Below are positions 42,801-52,386 of a stretch of DNA of 64,000 nt, piece after piece; the first letter of the stretch is position 1; each line of letters starts with the position of its first letter. Position numbers and translations under genes: made by a program. The stretch covers positions 1 through 64,000 of the forward strand of contig JBNKOE010000013.1 in assembly GCA_050294475.1 (NCBI GenBank), in the 5' to 3' direction. A model generated the notes under the pieces. The model had not been told where the DNA came from. It did not search any database and worked only from the letters and a program-made list of their open reading frames with translations. This DNA comes from Thalassobellus sp050294475. GTDB taxonomy: Bacteria; Bacteroidota; Bacteroidia; Flavobacteriales; Flavobacteriaceae.

Positions 42801-45800
42801 CTAATTTAATCCATTTAATTTCATCCAAATCTTTTTATAGTCTTCCCCTGATAATTGAGCATTAGCCGGGAGAACTTTATTCCATGTTCCCACACTTTGT
42901 TGACCGATCCAATCGGCAACTGATGATGAGGGCTGACTAAATATTTGCCCCTCAACTGAAGCACCGTATAACTCTCCGAGGCGGTTAGCTACACTTCTAG
43001 GTACATTATTTTTCCGCATCAATACCCCTTCATCCGTGTTTACTCCATAGTGCAAGTAGGCAGGAAGATTGGCCATGCGCTTTTTCTCAATATCTGAGAG
43101 GTTTTCCCAATCAGTACCACTTGTGGGCATTTGTTGCAATGCTGAAAGCCCCCAAGTTGCGGCATTCGCGACTACTTTATAAAGTGCTTTGGTCGTTTTT
43201 TGTATAGCTTGTTGCGATTCTTCGTCAGGATAAATTCTTGCCGCTATACTTGCAATGTCACGACCATTAACCCAGTCAATTACTAAACGTGAAATACTGG
43301 CACGATCTAATACCAAATCTCCCGGACTAAGTTCTTCAATAGACTTTCGGATCTCATAAGTATTCATCATAATACCTATGAGTTTTTGCATACTTTGATT
43401 CTGCTCAGAAAACAGTTGATTTTTATGCCAATCTTGTGGAGTAAGCCCAGAATTAGCAAGCCTTCCAATCATTTGCCGAACAGAAACTGTAGAGAACCCT
43501 GTTTGATCAGAAATTTTCGCTTCGGCCTTGGTCAAATTACGAGCATAGCCCCTAATTTTGTCCCTTAAAAATATCTTTTTTTCTTGAGGGAGCTGCCTGT
43601 ATCCAAAGGTTCCTTGTAATTTTTGTTCTAACTGAGCAAGGAATTGTTCCTGTTGCTCGACTTGCATTCTTAAATGGGATATATATTGCAGAATGGCAGA
43701 CCATCTTTCATCAACAAATAGCCATCTCTCAAAATTCTCGTTTGCATGACGAAGCGCATTGTCAATCGCTCCCACCAATTGGGATAAGAGATTATCAGAA
43801 GCCTTTTTAACATATTCTGTAACAGGATGTAAATCCTGATCATTTTTAAGTGCGATACCTACCCAACCCATTTGATTCTGCCCCGCACGGCCAACACGTC
43901 CTGCCAAATTCCAAAAATCGCGAACAGGCATGTTTCCCATGAAAGGATAATTATAAGACCCCATGATTACAGCCGAAACAGGAAAATTTATACCCTGAGC
44001 AATAGTAGTTGTTGCGACCAGTGCCTGGAGTTTGTTTTCCTTTGTCATCAGGTCTTCAATCAAAAACCTAATCTCATCGGGCAAAGCAGAACTATGTACA
44101 GCAATTCTACGATCTAATAGCTTCACCAATGGAAAATCATTACCAAGCTCCGATGACACCAAACGCTTCAATAAATCGACATCCACATCTGTTTCAAAAT
44201 CTGCCTTTGCATTGTTATAAAGTGTCTCCGCAATTTCATAAGTTTCATTGGGATGTCGGGCTAAAACAATTATTGGAGAGCTTATGTCCAATATTTGTGA
44301 AGCCAATTTTTCAGCTACTTTCTTCTTGGATCCATTACTCCCATAAAACTTAGATTTCGGTTCATCAGCATCCGTAAAGTGATGCAACGGAATAGATTCA
44401 CCGATTTCATAACTACCCTTATTGGTGTGAAGCGTTTTTAAATTAAAATCATAGTTTCTTCCTCCACCTTCAACTTCAATAGCACCCACCACCCGTTCAT
44501 TGGGTTGCCACCAATCCAGTTCTAAATTGATTACATTCCCTCGGTCGCCTCCTAACCAGTCCACAACATCTGGAGAGTTTGAAATATCGGGTGTCATCAA
44601 CAGAAAGTTGGCTTCCCTGCAATCATTCTTTATTGTAGTAAGAAGAAATTCAAGGTTCAGACCTCTTGTTTGGTCTTCTATATTGTGCGCCTCATCAACA
44701 ATTGTCAACACCATGGGTCTTGCATCACTCGTGCCCAAACCCTGTCTGACAAGTAGATTTAACTTTTCATAGGTAGTAACCAATACATCAAACTGAGTTT
44801 GATTACCACTGTCTTCGGTCAGATGCTGTTCGAATCCATCCAATTCAATTGAGCCACTTGCTTTTTCAACAATCAATCCCAATTCACTAAAGTCTTTCTT
44901 TAATTGAATGAATACCTGATTTACTAGTGATTTGGTAGGAGCAACGTAAGCTACCCAGCCACCTCTTTCTTTGAATTCATTAAGCGCTTGTAGAATGCGG
45001 TATTCGGCAATCATAGTTTTACCACTGGAAGTAGGTAAGTTGACAACAATCGCTTTATGGGCAGGATTTAGCAATTGTCCTGTTCTTATTGACTCTCGTT
45101 GTGGATAGAGCAGTTCAAATATACCTTTCACTTCCTTGCGAGTAATGAACTTATTGAATTCCGTAACCCAATGATTCACACCACTGGTTGTGTACCAAAT
45201 TGTATTACGTACCATTTTTACCGTTAGAGCTTCAAAAAACTGAAACATCAATCCAAGACTGATATTTCCGGATTTTTGAGCAAATTCACGTGAAAGGTTC
45301 AAATGATAGTGAAGTTGGGTCTCCGGTTCAACAGGCCTACCTTCAATTAGATATCCTCCAAGTACATCTATGCTTTTGGCAAAGTGATACAGAGCTACCA
45401 GTTCGGCAGCACCGTATGGACGGCTTTCTTCGTTGACCTGATCGAGGAAATTGCTTTCAAAATAACTTTGCTCATCCCGTAACTGGTTGATCAATTGGAC
45501 GGATTGATCAATGTCCTTCCAGTTTTCTTTGACTACAAGACCAGACAACGCTTTAAAGCACAAGAAAAGTAAACGTCTATTCCAGTCGTTTTCGTCCCGC
45601 AGATTTTCTATTTGTTCAGCATTCGATTTCAGATACTGACGAACGAAGTGCCAATGTTCTCCCAAATAACCAAAAGCAATCAATTTAAACTGCTCGTAAA
45701 TGTAGTATTCACTTTCCACTGAGATCGAAAGCTGGCTTGCTATGTCAAAATAGGAAGCACAAAGTGCTTTGAATTGCTGCGAATCTCTGTTATCCCATAG

Positions 45801-45980
45801 CTCAATAATCTTCAACTCACAAAGTTCCTTTGCTTTTTCAAGTTGCTGAATATCCTCTTCTGAAAGTTCAACCGATTCAAATCGGTTGGACAACTTCCCT
45901 TTCTGAATGAGCACACCCATCCCAGTAAGCATATCAGGATATGCCTGTTCAAGATGATTATATTTTAGCTCAATACTCAT
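42801..45980 (-). CDS. Ski2-like DEAH helicase, HamB/AbpB-like
   Basis: 1059 aa. An N-terminal helical domain (about 290 residues) precedes an SF2 helicase: Walker A NLPTSSGKTMIAEYRI (near 311-318), DEAH in TIVDEAHNIED (near 430), motif V ATTTIAQGINFP and motif VI GRVGRAGQ (near 695). A C-terminal winged-helix/helical part follows. Its ATG overlaps the upstream nuclease stop (ATGA). A PD-(D/E)xK protein plus a Ski2-like helicase is the layout of Hachiman (HamAB) and AbpAB anti-phage systems. Which of the two, or a new relative, cannot be told without a search. Confidence 0.82.
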   Translation of the reverse strand: MSIELKYNHLEQAYPDMLTGMGVLIQKGKLSNRFESVELSEEDIQQLEKAKELCELKIIELWDNRDSQQFKALCASYFDIASQLSISVESEYYIYEQFKLIAFGYLGEHWHFVRQYLKSNAEQIENLRDENDWNRRLLFLCFKALSGLVVKENWKDIDQSVQLINQLRDEQSYFESNFLDQVNEESRPYGAAELVALYHFAKSIDVLGGYLIEGRPVEPETQLHYHLNLSREFAQKSGNISLGLMFQFFEALTVKMVRNTIWYTTSGVNHWVTEFNKFITRKEVKGIFELLYPQRESIRTGQLLNPAHKAIVVNLPTSSGKTMIAEYRILQALNEFKERGGWVAYVAPTKSLVNQVFIQLKKDFSELGLIVEKASGSIELDGFEQHLTEDSGNQTQFDVLVTTYEKLNLLVRQGLGTSDARPMVLTIVDEAHNIEDQTRGLNLEFLLTTIKNDCREANFLLMTPDISNSPDVVDWLGGDRGNVINLELDWWQPNERVVGAIEVEGGGRNYDFNLKTLHTNKGSYEIGESIPLHHFTDADEPKSKFYGSNGSKKKVAEKLASQILDISSPIIVLARHPNETYEIAETLYNNAKADFETDVDVDLLKRLVSSELGNDFPLVKLLDRRIAVHSSALPDEIRFLIEDLMTKENKLQALVATTTIAQGINFPVSAVIMGSYNYPFMGNMPVRDFWNLAGRVGRAGQNQMGWVGIALKNDQDLHPVTEYVKKASDNLLSQLVGAIDNALRHANENFERWLFVDERWSAILQYISHLRMQVEQQEQFLAQLEQKLQGTFGYRQLPQEKKIFLRDKIRGYARNLTKAEAKISDQTGFSTVSVRQMIGRLANSGLTPQDWHKNQLFSEQNQSMQKLIGIMMNTYEIRKSIEELSPGDLVLDRASISRLVIDWVNGRDIASIAARIYPDEESQQAIQKTTKALYKVVANAATWGLSALQQMPTSGTDWENLSDIEKKRMANLPAYLHYGVNTDEGVLMRKNNVPRSVANRLGELYGASVEGQIFSQPSSSVADWIGQQSVGTWNKVLPANAQLSGEDYKKIWMKLNGLN

Positions 45981-46777
45981 TCTTCAGTCTCATTAATGAT
46001 TTTGAGCCATTCCGATTTTTTAACCGGAACGTACAATGCCAATAATTTTAACCCTGTTGGTTCCAGAATTTTAGCTTTAATTCGGTGATAACTTTCTGAA
46101 ACATCTTCCTCAACCGGATCTGTATCTCTCACCAAAACACCAACCAGTTGGTAACTGCCTTGTGCAGTATAGTAAGCCTTTACACTTGTATTAAAATCTT
46201 CTTTGAATTGATGGCCGTCCTCAAACAATCTTGCTTTATTCTGAAGGTAACTTATCAGAATTCTGCGTTTATCAGGCTGATCACACAAATCACAAAGTTG
46301 ATTTTCCATACCATCCTGATAGGTCATTACCTGTGGAGGGTTGGCATTTTCAGATGAAGTTTTCACCTCACCAAACAAAAAGAGTACTTGGTTATCTATT
46401 TCAACAAAACCTACCAAATCTGCCCCAGTTTTATTTCCTTTAGGGTTCCGTGCATCTCTTAGTTCATTCCAATGAAACCGGCACTGAAAATTTTCTTCCA
46501 ATACAACTTCAGCATAAGCCTCACCTATGCGAAAATTCTGAACATTCACTTCCTTGTTTTCCAAAGCCTGAATGTCGGCCAATAACTGATCGCTAATATC
46601 AAAACCGGTATCAGATTTTAAAGTACTTAAAGTATCAAGCAATTCTTCCCGCTGTTCTCGATCAACAAGATTATCTTTTACCGCTCCCTTTAAGTGATCA
46701 TGGCATTCTTGTTCAACAAACTTAATACCTTGATAATTTCTTTCGATGGTATCTCTATGGTGATATACAGTTGTCAA
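45977..46777 (-). CDS. PD-(D/E)xK nuclease, HamA/AbpA-like
   Basis: 266 aa. The nuclease core is visible: GEAYAEVVLEE (E86/E90), KTGADLVGFVE (D120) and LFGEVKTSS (E137-x-K139). The N-terminal about 80 residues are helical; a CDLCDQPDK pair lies near 162-165. Coupled to the Ski2-like helicase by a 4-base overlap. In Hachiman, HamA is held inactive by HamB and degrades DNA when the helicase meets altered or phage DNA; the same logic is likely here. Function is inferred from the pair. Confidence 0.75.
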   Translation of the reverse strand: MTTVYHHRDTIERNYQGIKFVEQECHDHLKGAVKDNLVDREQREELLDTLSTLKSDTGFDISDQLLADIQALENKEVNVQNFRIGEAYAEVVLEENFQCRFHWNELRDARNPKGNKTGADLVGFVEIDNQVLFLFGEVKTSSENANPPQVMTYQDGMENQLCDLCDQPDKRRILISYLQNKARLFEDGHQFKEDFNTSVKAYYTAQGSYQLVGVLVRDTDPVEEDVSESYHRIKAKILEPTGLKLLALYVPVKKSEWLKIINETEE

Positions 46778-46907
46778 TACTTAGTTTTTACTATAGCACG
46801 AATATAAACTTTTACTTCGAAAGCGGAATGCATAATGTTATTTTTTACGCTTTTTAACAATCATATCATTCAATTAAATCGTTAGAGGAAATAAGGCTCA
46901 TCCATCT

Positions 46908-47570
46908 TTACACTCTCTTATCCTTGCTTTCCTTTTCAAAAGCCACCAAATTAAACAACTCCCGCATTCGGGAACGCACCCTATTCCCATATCGTTCTTC
47001 CAATTCATTAGCATTCAAATTAGTAGTGGCATGGGTTTTCAATTGGTGTTTTAAAAAAAGATCATATCGGGAGAGTAGGATTTCACCCAATACGTTGCAA
47101 TCTTTCCCAAAATGTCTACCTGTAGGCTCCACTCCCAAATCATCAAAGCAATAGAAGCCATGATCACCATATTGTTCTATAATCCTATACCCAATATTGT
47201 TAAAACCAAAAACAATATTGCGGGTTGGAATGACTTCATAGGGACGAAAATGTGGTACTATGTACTTTAAAAGTCTCATCAACGAGGTTTTCCCACAGCC
47301 TACAGGACCACTTAGTAGGATCCCTTTATTGATGTCTATCCCGAACTTATCACTGCTGGATTTGTCTTTGATGAAATAGCAACAAAGTTTGTAAAGTATC
47401 TCACGGTCTTCTTTGTAAATCCTGAATTTCTTACCGAACATGAGTTTTCCTTTGGCATCCAAATAAATCAGCATCTTATCAAAATCGTATTGAATGTATC
47501 CATTTTTAGGCGTACCCAAACAAAATTGCACCCCTCCTTCTATGATAATATGTGGATGATCCAGTTTCAT
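46908..47570 (-). CDS. DnaC/IstB-like AAA+ ATPase
   Basis: 220 aa. Walker A LLSGPVGCGKTSLMRLL (near residue 90), Walker B FYCFDDLGVE, sensor TTNLNANEL and arginine RYGNRVRSRMREL. This is the ATP-binding protein often encoded in Bacteroidetes CTns near the excision genes, similar to helicase loaders. Overlaps the next gene upstream by 4 bases. It may help replicate the circular form. Confidence 0.85.
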   Translation of the reverse strand: MKLDHPHIIIEGGVQFCLGTPKNGYIQYDFDKMLIYLDAKGKLMFGKKFRIYKEDREILYKLCCYFIKDKSSSDKFGIDINKGILLSGPVGCGKTSLMRLLKYIVPHFRPYEVIPTRNIVFGFNNIGYRIIEQYGDHGFYCFDDLGVEPTGRHFGKDCNVLGEILLSRYDLFLKHQLKTHATTNLNANELEERYGNRVRSRMRELFNLVAFEKESKDKRV

Positions 47571-48106
47571 AGGGGTTCGTTGTAATTTTTTTCAGAGCTT
47601 GTTTTTAGGTTGTCCTGAAAGTGAACAACCTGGGCAAATTTGTTATTGTTTTCATTGTTGTTAAATTGAGAAATTTCAAAAATTCGAGGTTTGTTTTTGT
47701 TTTTAGGGTTTTCTATTGTTTGTATATGTTTATTTATAGGTATCAGTGCTTGTTCAGTACTTGTTTGATTTTCATTAGTGTTGTTGTTTACAACTTGTTT
47801 GGTACTTGTATCAAAACTGAACATCCTAATTTTACTCCCCTTAAAAGGATTATGCGATGGCATATACAATAAATAATCCCAATGACTGAGTTCTTTGATA
47901 CACTTATGATAAGTAGCCGTAGAACCTATTTTTGACAAATGCATGACGTCTTCCCGATTGATATAAAACTCCTCCCGGAAGTAGTTGCTGTTCCAACATT
48001 GAAAAAGGGAAATGTAGAGACTAATATGTGTAGGGTTAAGCCGGCTATCTTTAGAAAATTGTTCAAATACCCCGTTAAGGTGCTTGATATAGTTGATTTC
48101 TTCCAC
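47567..48106 (-). CDS. DnaD/replication-initiator-like element protein
   Basis: 179 aa. An N-terminal winged-helix-like part (SRLNPTHISLYISLFQCWNS, then REDVMHLSKIGSTATYHKCI) precedes an Asn/Lys-rich disordered tail. Proteins of this kind lie between the HTH excisionase gene and the DnaC-like gene in many Bacteroidetes CTns and resemble replisome-organiser proteins. The role is inferred from order and fold pattern. Confidence 0.7.
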   Translation of the reverse strand: MEEINYIKHLNGVFEQFSKDSRLNPTHISLYISLFQCWNSNYFREEFYINREDVMHLSKIGSTATYHKCIKELSHWDYLLYMPSHNPFKGSKIRMFSFDTSTKQVVNNNTNENQTSTEQALIPINKHIQTIENPKNKNKPRIFEISQFNNNENNNKFAQVVHFQDNLKTSSEKNYNEPL

Positions 48107-48108
48107 AA

Positions 48109-48387
48109 TTATATTTTGTTGTGAACCCGATTATTTTCAAGCACATTCATTATATCCTTATAATCATAGAACAAAATCCCCCCTACTTTGGTATATGGTA
48201 AAGCCCCTTTAATTCTGAGATTTTGCAATGTCCCTGGCGAGACACCTAAAAGTTTCATGACTTCAGGAGATTTGAGCCACTTTTTGGTAGCGTGCCCATT
48301 TTGATTTTGAAGTAATTGTTTAATTTCATCAAGTAGTTCAAGTTTAAACTCCATGAGATCTTCGGTAGTAATAATTGTTGCTCCCAT
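48109..48387 (-). CDS. HTH excisionase-like protein
   Basis: 92 aa. A coiled-coil start (LMEFKLELLDEIKQLLQNQN), then a winged HTH (WLKSPEVMKLLGVSPGTLQN, LRIKGALPYTKVGGILFYDY). It matches the Xis2-type proteins of CTnDOT elements. It heads a leftward operon with the two replication-like genes. rteC lies just upstream; the two palindromes between them may be the regulated promoter region. Confidence 0.85.
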   Translation of the reverse strand: MGATIITTEDLMEFKLELLDEIKQLLQNQNGHATKKWLKSPEVMKLLGVSPGTLQNLRIKGALPYTKVGGILFYDYKDIMNVLENNRVHNKI

Positions 48388-48766
48388 TTGTAAATGTTTT
48401 TAAAAACAAGACTATCGGATATGTTGACATTTTTTTAAATCCGACAGCCTTGCATTGATTTAGCTCACGAACTTTAATATTTTTTTTAAAAAGGTGTTCG
48501 TGAAATTGAAAATTTGCTTGCCAAATTAAAATTCGGCGAAGCCAATCTTCGATTTGACTTTCGTTTAACAAATTTGATGGGAATAGGTGATAATTATTCA
48601 CAAGGAGCTCGTAATTACGAATCAATTTTAACATTTTAAATTTTGTTAGAATTTGATGTAATTTGAGTTATTAATAACCATAGCATCTTAACAAAAACAC
48701 CAATATTTTAGAAGAAGTACCAAAAAAACGAAACACGTAATTCATTCGTAATTACGAATAATCACT
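48388..48766. promoter_or_regulatory. Intergenic region with two palindromes, candidate RteC sites
   Basis: TCGTAATTACGA at 48609-48620 and ATTCGTAATTACGAAT at 48744-48759 share a 12-bp palindrome. They lie upstream of the excisionase-like operon and directly downstream of rteC. In CTnDOT, RteC binds inverted repeats upstream of the xis promoter, so these are candidate operators. No intact gene is here. Confidence 0.55.
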
Positions 48767-49636
48767 TTACAGATCTACATGCTCATCCTCTAAAAACTCA
48801 TCATCCTTTTCCATTCGCTCGTTGAATCGTTCGATCAATTCTACAAGAAAACGTGCCCTGCAACCTTTACGTGCTTTAATCTCAAAATAGGTTTTATAGA
48901 TATTGTCCAATTGGATTCCAAATAACATTTCGAAATTTGTAGCAATTGTCTTGATATCCTCTTTTCCTTCATTGATTACCCTTGTAACATAAAGTGCATA
49001 TATAAGTTCCGTTAGAGCTGCTTTGGAGGAAGTCCATTCGAGAGGCTTGGTAAATTTGTTTTGGGAAAGGCTCCTTTTGTTTTGTGTTTCGATTTCCTTA
49101 ATCAAGTTTTTCACATAGGCAATAAAATGGTTCATACCTTTTACCCGTGCCCAAAGCATATCTTTAGAAGTAAAAAATTTGGGATCCAGATAACATGCTT
49201 CAGGGAGTGCATATAGGGGAAATACCTGATTTTCACGGGTAAAATATTGCTTGTCCAAATAGGTTAACTCCTGTTCCATATAATGCACAAAATCCCAATT
49301 CCGATTAAAAAATTTATTAATTCTCCGTATTTTCTTTTTAAGGAAAGACAGTTGATTATTGACTCCTATTTTAGGCATTAACAGTTCACAAGACCGTACT
49401 TCACTAAAATAAACCAAAAAACTAAGAGGCTCAGATTTAACCCTTTTAAAGAAATGGATCTCAGCCTCTAAATCTTCAAACCCATGTTCTTCAACTATAC
49501 CTTTAAGAAGGTATAATGTATTATTACATAAATGAATCCCTTCATTTGTCTTTTTTAAAGGGATTCTCTTTCCTGACTCTATTTCTACCAGTTTTTCTTT
49601 AAAGGCGCCAATTACATGTTTGTATTTTCCATCCAT
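48767..49636 (-). CDS. rteC: RteC-family regulator of element excision
   Basis: 289 aa. Recognised by the RteC pattern: EAEIHFFKRVKSEPLSFLVY near residue 60, then INKFFNRNWDFVHYMEQE and LEWTSSKAALTELIYALYVT near 205, then GIQLDNIYKTYFEIKARKGC. In CTnDOT RteC activates the excision operon after tetracycline sensing by RteAB. No rteA/rteB or tetQ is seen here, so the trigger must differ. Transcribed leftward toward the excisionase operon. Confidence 0.9.
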   Translation of the reverse strand: MDGKYKHVIGAFKEKLVEIESGKRIPLKKTNEGIHLCNNTLYLLKGIVEEHGFEDLEAEIHFFKRVKSEPLSFLVYFSEVRSCELLMPKIGVNNQLSFLKKKIRRINKFFNRNWDFVHYMEQELTYLDKQYFTRENQVFPLYALPEACYLDPKFFTSKDMLWARVKGMNHFIAYVKNLIKEIETQNKRSLSQNKFTKPLEWTSSKAALTELIYALYVTRVINEGKEDIKTIATNFEMLFGIQLDNIYKTYFEIKARKGCRARFLVELIERFNERMEKDDEFLEDEHVDL

Positions 49637-49723
49637 CCAACTTAGTTTTCAATACCTTGGAGAGAATAGGCATACCGAGGATTAAATTCAGGGTAAAGGT
49701 CTAAAGGTATTTTTTTTAAATTA

Positions 49724-52147
49724 TCATTTATTTTCCATCATTTCCATGAGCTCCATGGAAAAGTTATCCTTGGCTTGGATATAAGCCACTTTTTCTACAA
49801 CCGTAGCTCCTAACTTTCTCTTTTCAAAACCAGCGGTCATCCCAAAATCTATAGTTTTGAGACCGATCTCTCCGGCTCTTTTTATGGTTTGATAAAGAAG
49901 CTGCCTATATACCTGGTGCTTATGGGTATATTTATAATCCATGCCCACAAAAGCTGGAACATAGGTATTACCCGTGTTTTGGTAACAAAACATAACCCCA
50001 ACAGGAACATCTTTTTCATTATTAGTATGGTCTGATTTTAAGTTTAGGAGAATAAATTCCCATTTACTATTGTTGGACATATATTGTAATACTTTTATAG
50101 GAAAGCTAAAAGTATTCAGGCCAAGATTATTCTTTCTAACATTTTCAAAAAGCCTATAAAATAGATCTATCTGTTGATGGTTCATTTTGTCTAATATTTT
50201 AACATTAAAATGATCTTCAAAAGGCGCTATATCTGTCCTGAAGTGCCTTCTTGATTTTGAAGATAGCCTATTCAAGAAGCCTTCTATTCCTTTCCAGTCA
50301 AGATTGTTTATGGTACAAGATTCTGGCATGGACACCTTAAAAAATCCATGGTTATGAAAAAATTCGTTAAGGACTTCATCTTTTTCAAAATCTCTAAAAA
50401 TAATCATCGAAGGATTCAACTTACCATCCAATATCTCCAATTCATCTAAAATTCGGTGCATTGCATTATGCCATAAGGGATGGGATTTATCGAGGTATAA
50501 ATGTGTTCCTTCGGTGAATAATGATCCCATACTAAGCACATGAGAAGTCATGTGATAAGGATCATTTAATCGTATTGTCTCAATTTTTTCTGAGACTGAC
50601 TTAGGAGCAAGCATATCCTCTTTCCAAAGAGCATAAGTAAAAAAGGTTGCCAGGATGGGCTTGGAGAATTGATCTCTTATTATAAAATAATAAAAATCCC
50701 AGTTTTCTTCTTCTTTCTCATTTTTAGAAAATGTTTTCTCTAGAAACCTTAATCCATCCCAGTCAAAAACACCTCGATCTCTAAATAAGGCATTCCAATC
50801 CTTCTTTTGTATGTTAGCGATGGTTTTTTCAAACTGCACACTAAGCCCATAAGATTGGTTTTCTTTGTGAATCTCCAATTCCTTGACAGGCAAACTAAAT
50901 GCCCGGTATATTTTATCATGGGAAGCATGGGTGGCTTCGAGAGCTTTGGGGTAATGGTATTCCATAGCTTGCACCAATGCCCTTATTTCTTCGGGTTGGT
51001 TATGTCTAGAAATTGTAATCCGTACCCCGGTATTCTTGACGGGAACGGCAGGGAATATCCCCAAGTTTACAAAGAAACCTTCTTTCATTAAACGATTCAC
51101 AAAATTATATCCCGTAATCGGCATTCCTGTTCCAATATAAAATACTGGAGAATTATTTCTTTCAATTAAAGGAAGTTGTGTTGTTTCCAATAATGCATTA
51201 AACAGATTGATGCGTTCCAATAACTCATCTTGAAGCGAATAGATTTCGTTGGAAAGATGGATATCCGATGAAGCTATTGCAGCGGCTACTGAGGCCGGTT
51301 CTAATTGAGCAGAAAAGGTAAGTGGACCGCCAAAAGTCTTTATTTTACTGTACATTTTCTTATTTGAGCATACCAAGACAGAACCACTGGCTCCAAAGGT
51401 CTTACTTAATGTGCCAAACAAAAGGACATGCTCTGGTAACTCACGGAGTTTACTCATAATAAATCCGGTACCATTTTCACCTATCCAGCTCATGCCATGC
51501 ACATCATCAAAATAAAGGTGTAATTGTGGATATTTATTACTTAGCGACATCAACTCTAAAACAGGAGCTTCATCACCATACATAGAGTATAACCCATCGG
51601 CCATATACCATATTTTCTTGTGTTTAGAAGATAGTTTTTGAATCTTGTCTTCCAGCATATCTAAATGGTTATGGCGTATCATTTCAATGGGAACACTACG
51701 GGTTTTCAAGGTCTTAGCGGCACTTTGCACACTCCAATGCACCTGGTGATCCAATATAATGGCATCTCGATCGGATACTGCACTAGGTATAACTCCGATA
51801 TGTCCAAGGCTACTGTTTTTTGTTATAATAATAGGATGCCCATACATTTGGGTAACTTTATCTTCTAAAGTGCGGTACAATGGATGAGAAATATAAGTTT
51901 TGGATAGGGGAAATTGTGTACCATATCTGAAAATGGCCTCCGATGCAGCCTTTTTCAATCGTTCATCTTGTTCCAAACCTAAATAACCTGTAGTTCCAAA
52001 ATGAAATAAGGACTTACCGCGTATACTTATGTTTCTTCCAGTAAGGACATCTCCATCTGCATACAAATGAAGAACTCCCTGTTTGGTTGCGTCGGTAAAT
52101 ACTTCATCTACTGTATCAAGGAAATTATTACGTTTGATTTTTGCCAT
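49724..52147 (-). CDS. PLP-dependent 2-oxoamine synthase-like / acyltransferase fusion
   Basis: 807 aa. Residues 30-410 are an alpha-oxoamine-synthase fold (KBL/BioF/serine palmitoyltransferase family): FGTTGYLGLEQDERL, YFDDVHGMSWIGENG, and the PLP lysine in GTLSKTFGASGS (near 248). The C-terminal 200 residues look like a GNAT/BioF2-type N-acyltransferase (VPAFVGMDYKYTHKHQVYRQ, TIDFGMTAGFEKRKLGA). Such enzymes condense acyl-CoA with amino acids, as in sphingolipid or cytolysin-like lipid synthesis, and the fused domain could N-acylate the product. It is single-gene cargo next to rteC, divergent from a STAS-like gene. The product is unknown. Confidence 0.8.
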   Translation of the reverse strand: MAKIKRNNFLDTVDEVFTDATKQGVLHLYADGDVLTGRNISIRGKSLFHFGTTGYLGLEQDERLKKAASEAIFRYGTQFPLSKTYISHPLYRTLEDKVTQMYGHPIIITKNSSLGHIGVIPSAVSDRDAIILDHQVHWSVQSAAKTLKTRSVPIEMIRHNHLDMLEDKIQKLSSKHKKIWYMADGLYSMYGDEAPVLELMSLSNKYPQLHLYFDDVHGMSWIGENGTGFIMSKLRELPEHVLLFGTLSKTFGASGSVLVCSNKKMYSKIKTFGGPLTFSAQLEPASVAAAIASSDIHLSNEIYSLQDELLERINLFNALLETTQLPLIERNNSPVFYIGTGMPITGYNFVNRLMKEGFFVNLGIFPAVPVKNTGVRITISRHNQPEEIRALVQAMEYHYPKALEATHASHDKIYRAFSLPVKELEIHKENQSYGLSVQFEKTIANIQKKDWNALFRDRGVFDWDGLRFLEKTFSKNEKEEENWDFYYFIIRDQFSKPILATFFTYALWKEDMLAPKSVSEKIETIRLNDPYHMTSHVLSMGSLFTEGTHLYLDKSHPLWHNAMHRILDELEILDGKLNPSMIIFRDFEKDEVLNEFFHNHGFFKVSMPESCTINNLDWKGIEGFLNRLSSKSRRHFRTDIAPFEDHFNVKILDKMNHQQIDLFYRLFENVRKNNLGLNTFSFPIKVLQYMSNNSKWEFILLNLKSDHTNNEKDVPVGVMFCYQNTGNTYVPAFVGMDYKYTHKHQVYRQLLYQTIKRAGEIGLKTIDFGMTAGFEKRKLGATVVEKVAYIQAKDNFSMELMEMMENK

Positions 52148-52386
52148 TTGAGTAGAAATTTTATGATTTTATGGGGTTAATGATAATAACGTCAATTATT
52201 AATCGACATTTCAAACTAATTAAAATCCTTGATTTAACAGTACTCAATTACGCACCACAAATAAAATAATCCTTTTCAGACCAACATTAATCCTTTACAG
52301 ATTAGTATTACAAGTTCCTTGTTGTTTAAAATCAATTATTAAAAAAATTATTACTAATTTCATAGGGTTAAAGAGTACCAGTTAAA
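52148..52386. promoter_or_regulatory. Divergent promoter region with phased repeats
   Basis: Two copies of an AATCCTTT(T/A)CAGA motif at 52268-52285 and 52289-52306 start exactly 21 bases apart, about two helical turns, a spacing typical for AraC-family dimers. A third copy (AATCCTTTACAGACCAG) lies at 53936-53952 after the AraC-type gene. They sit between the PLP-fusion gene (leftward) and the STAS-like gene (rightward). Confidence 0.5.

Noticed and set aside
44032..44353. Small rightward frames inside the helicase gene
   Set aside because: Shadows of the helicase coding strand with no start signals.
48344..48634. 96-codon leftward frame upstream of the HTH gene
   Set aside because: It overlaps the HTH gene start and the palindrome region and has unnatural composition; it looks like chance.
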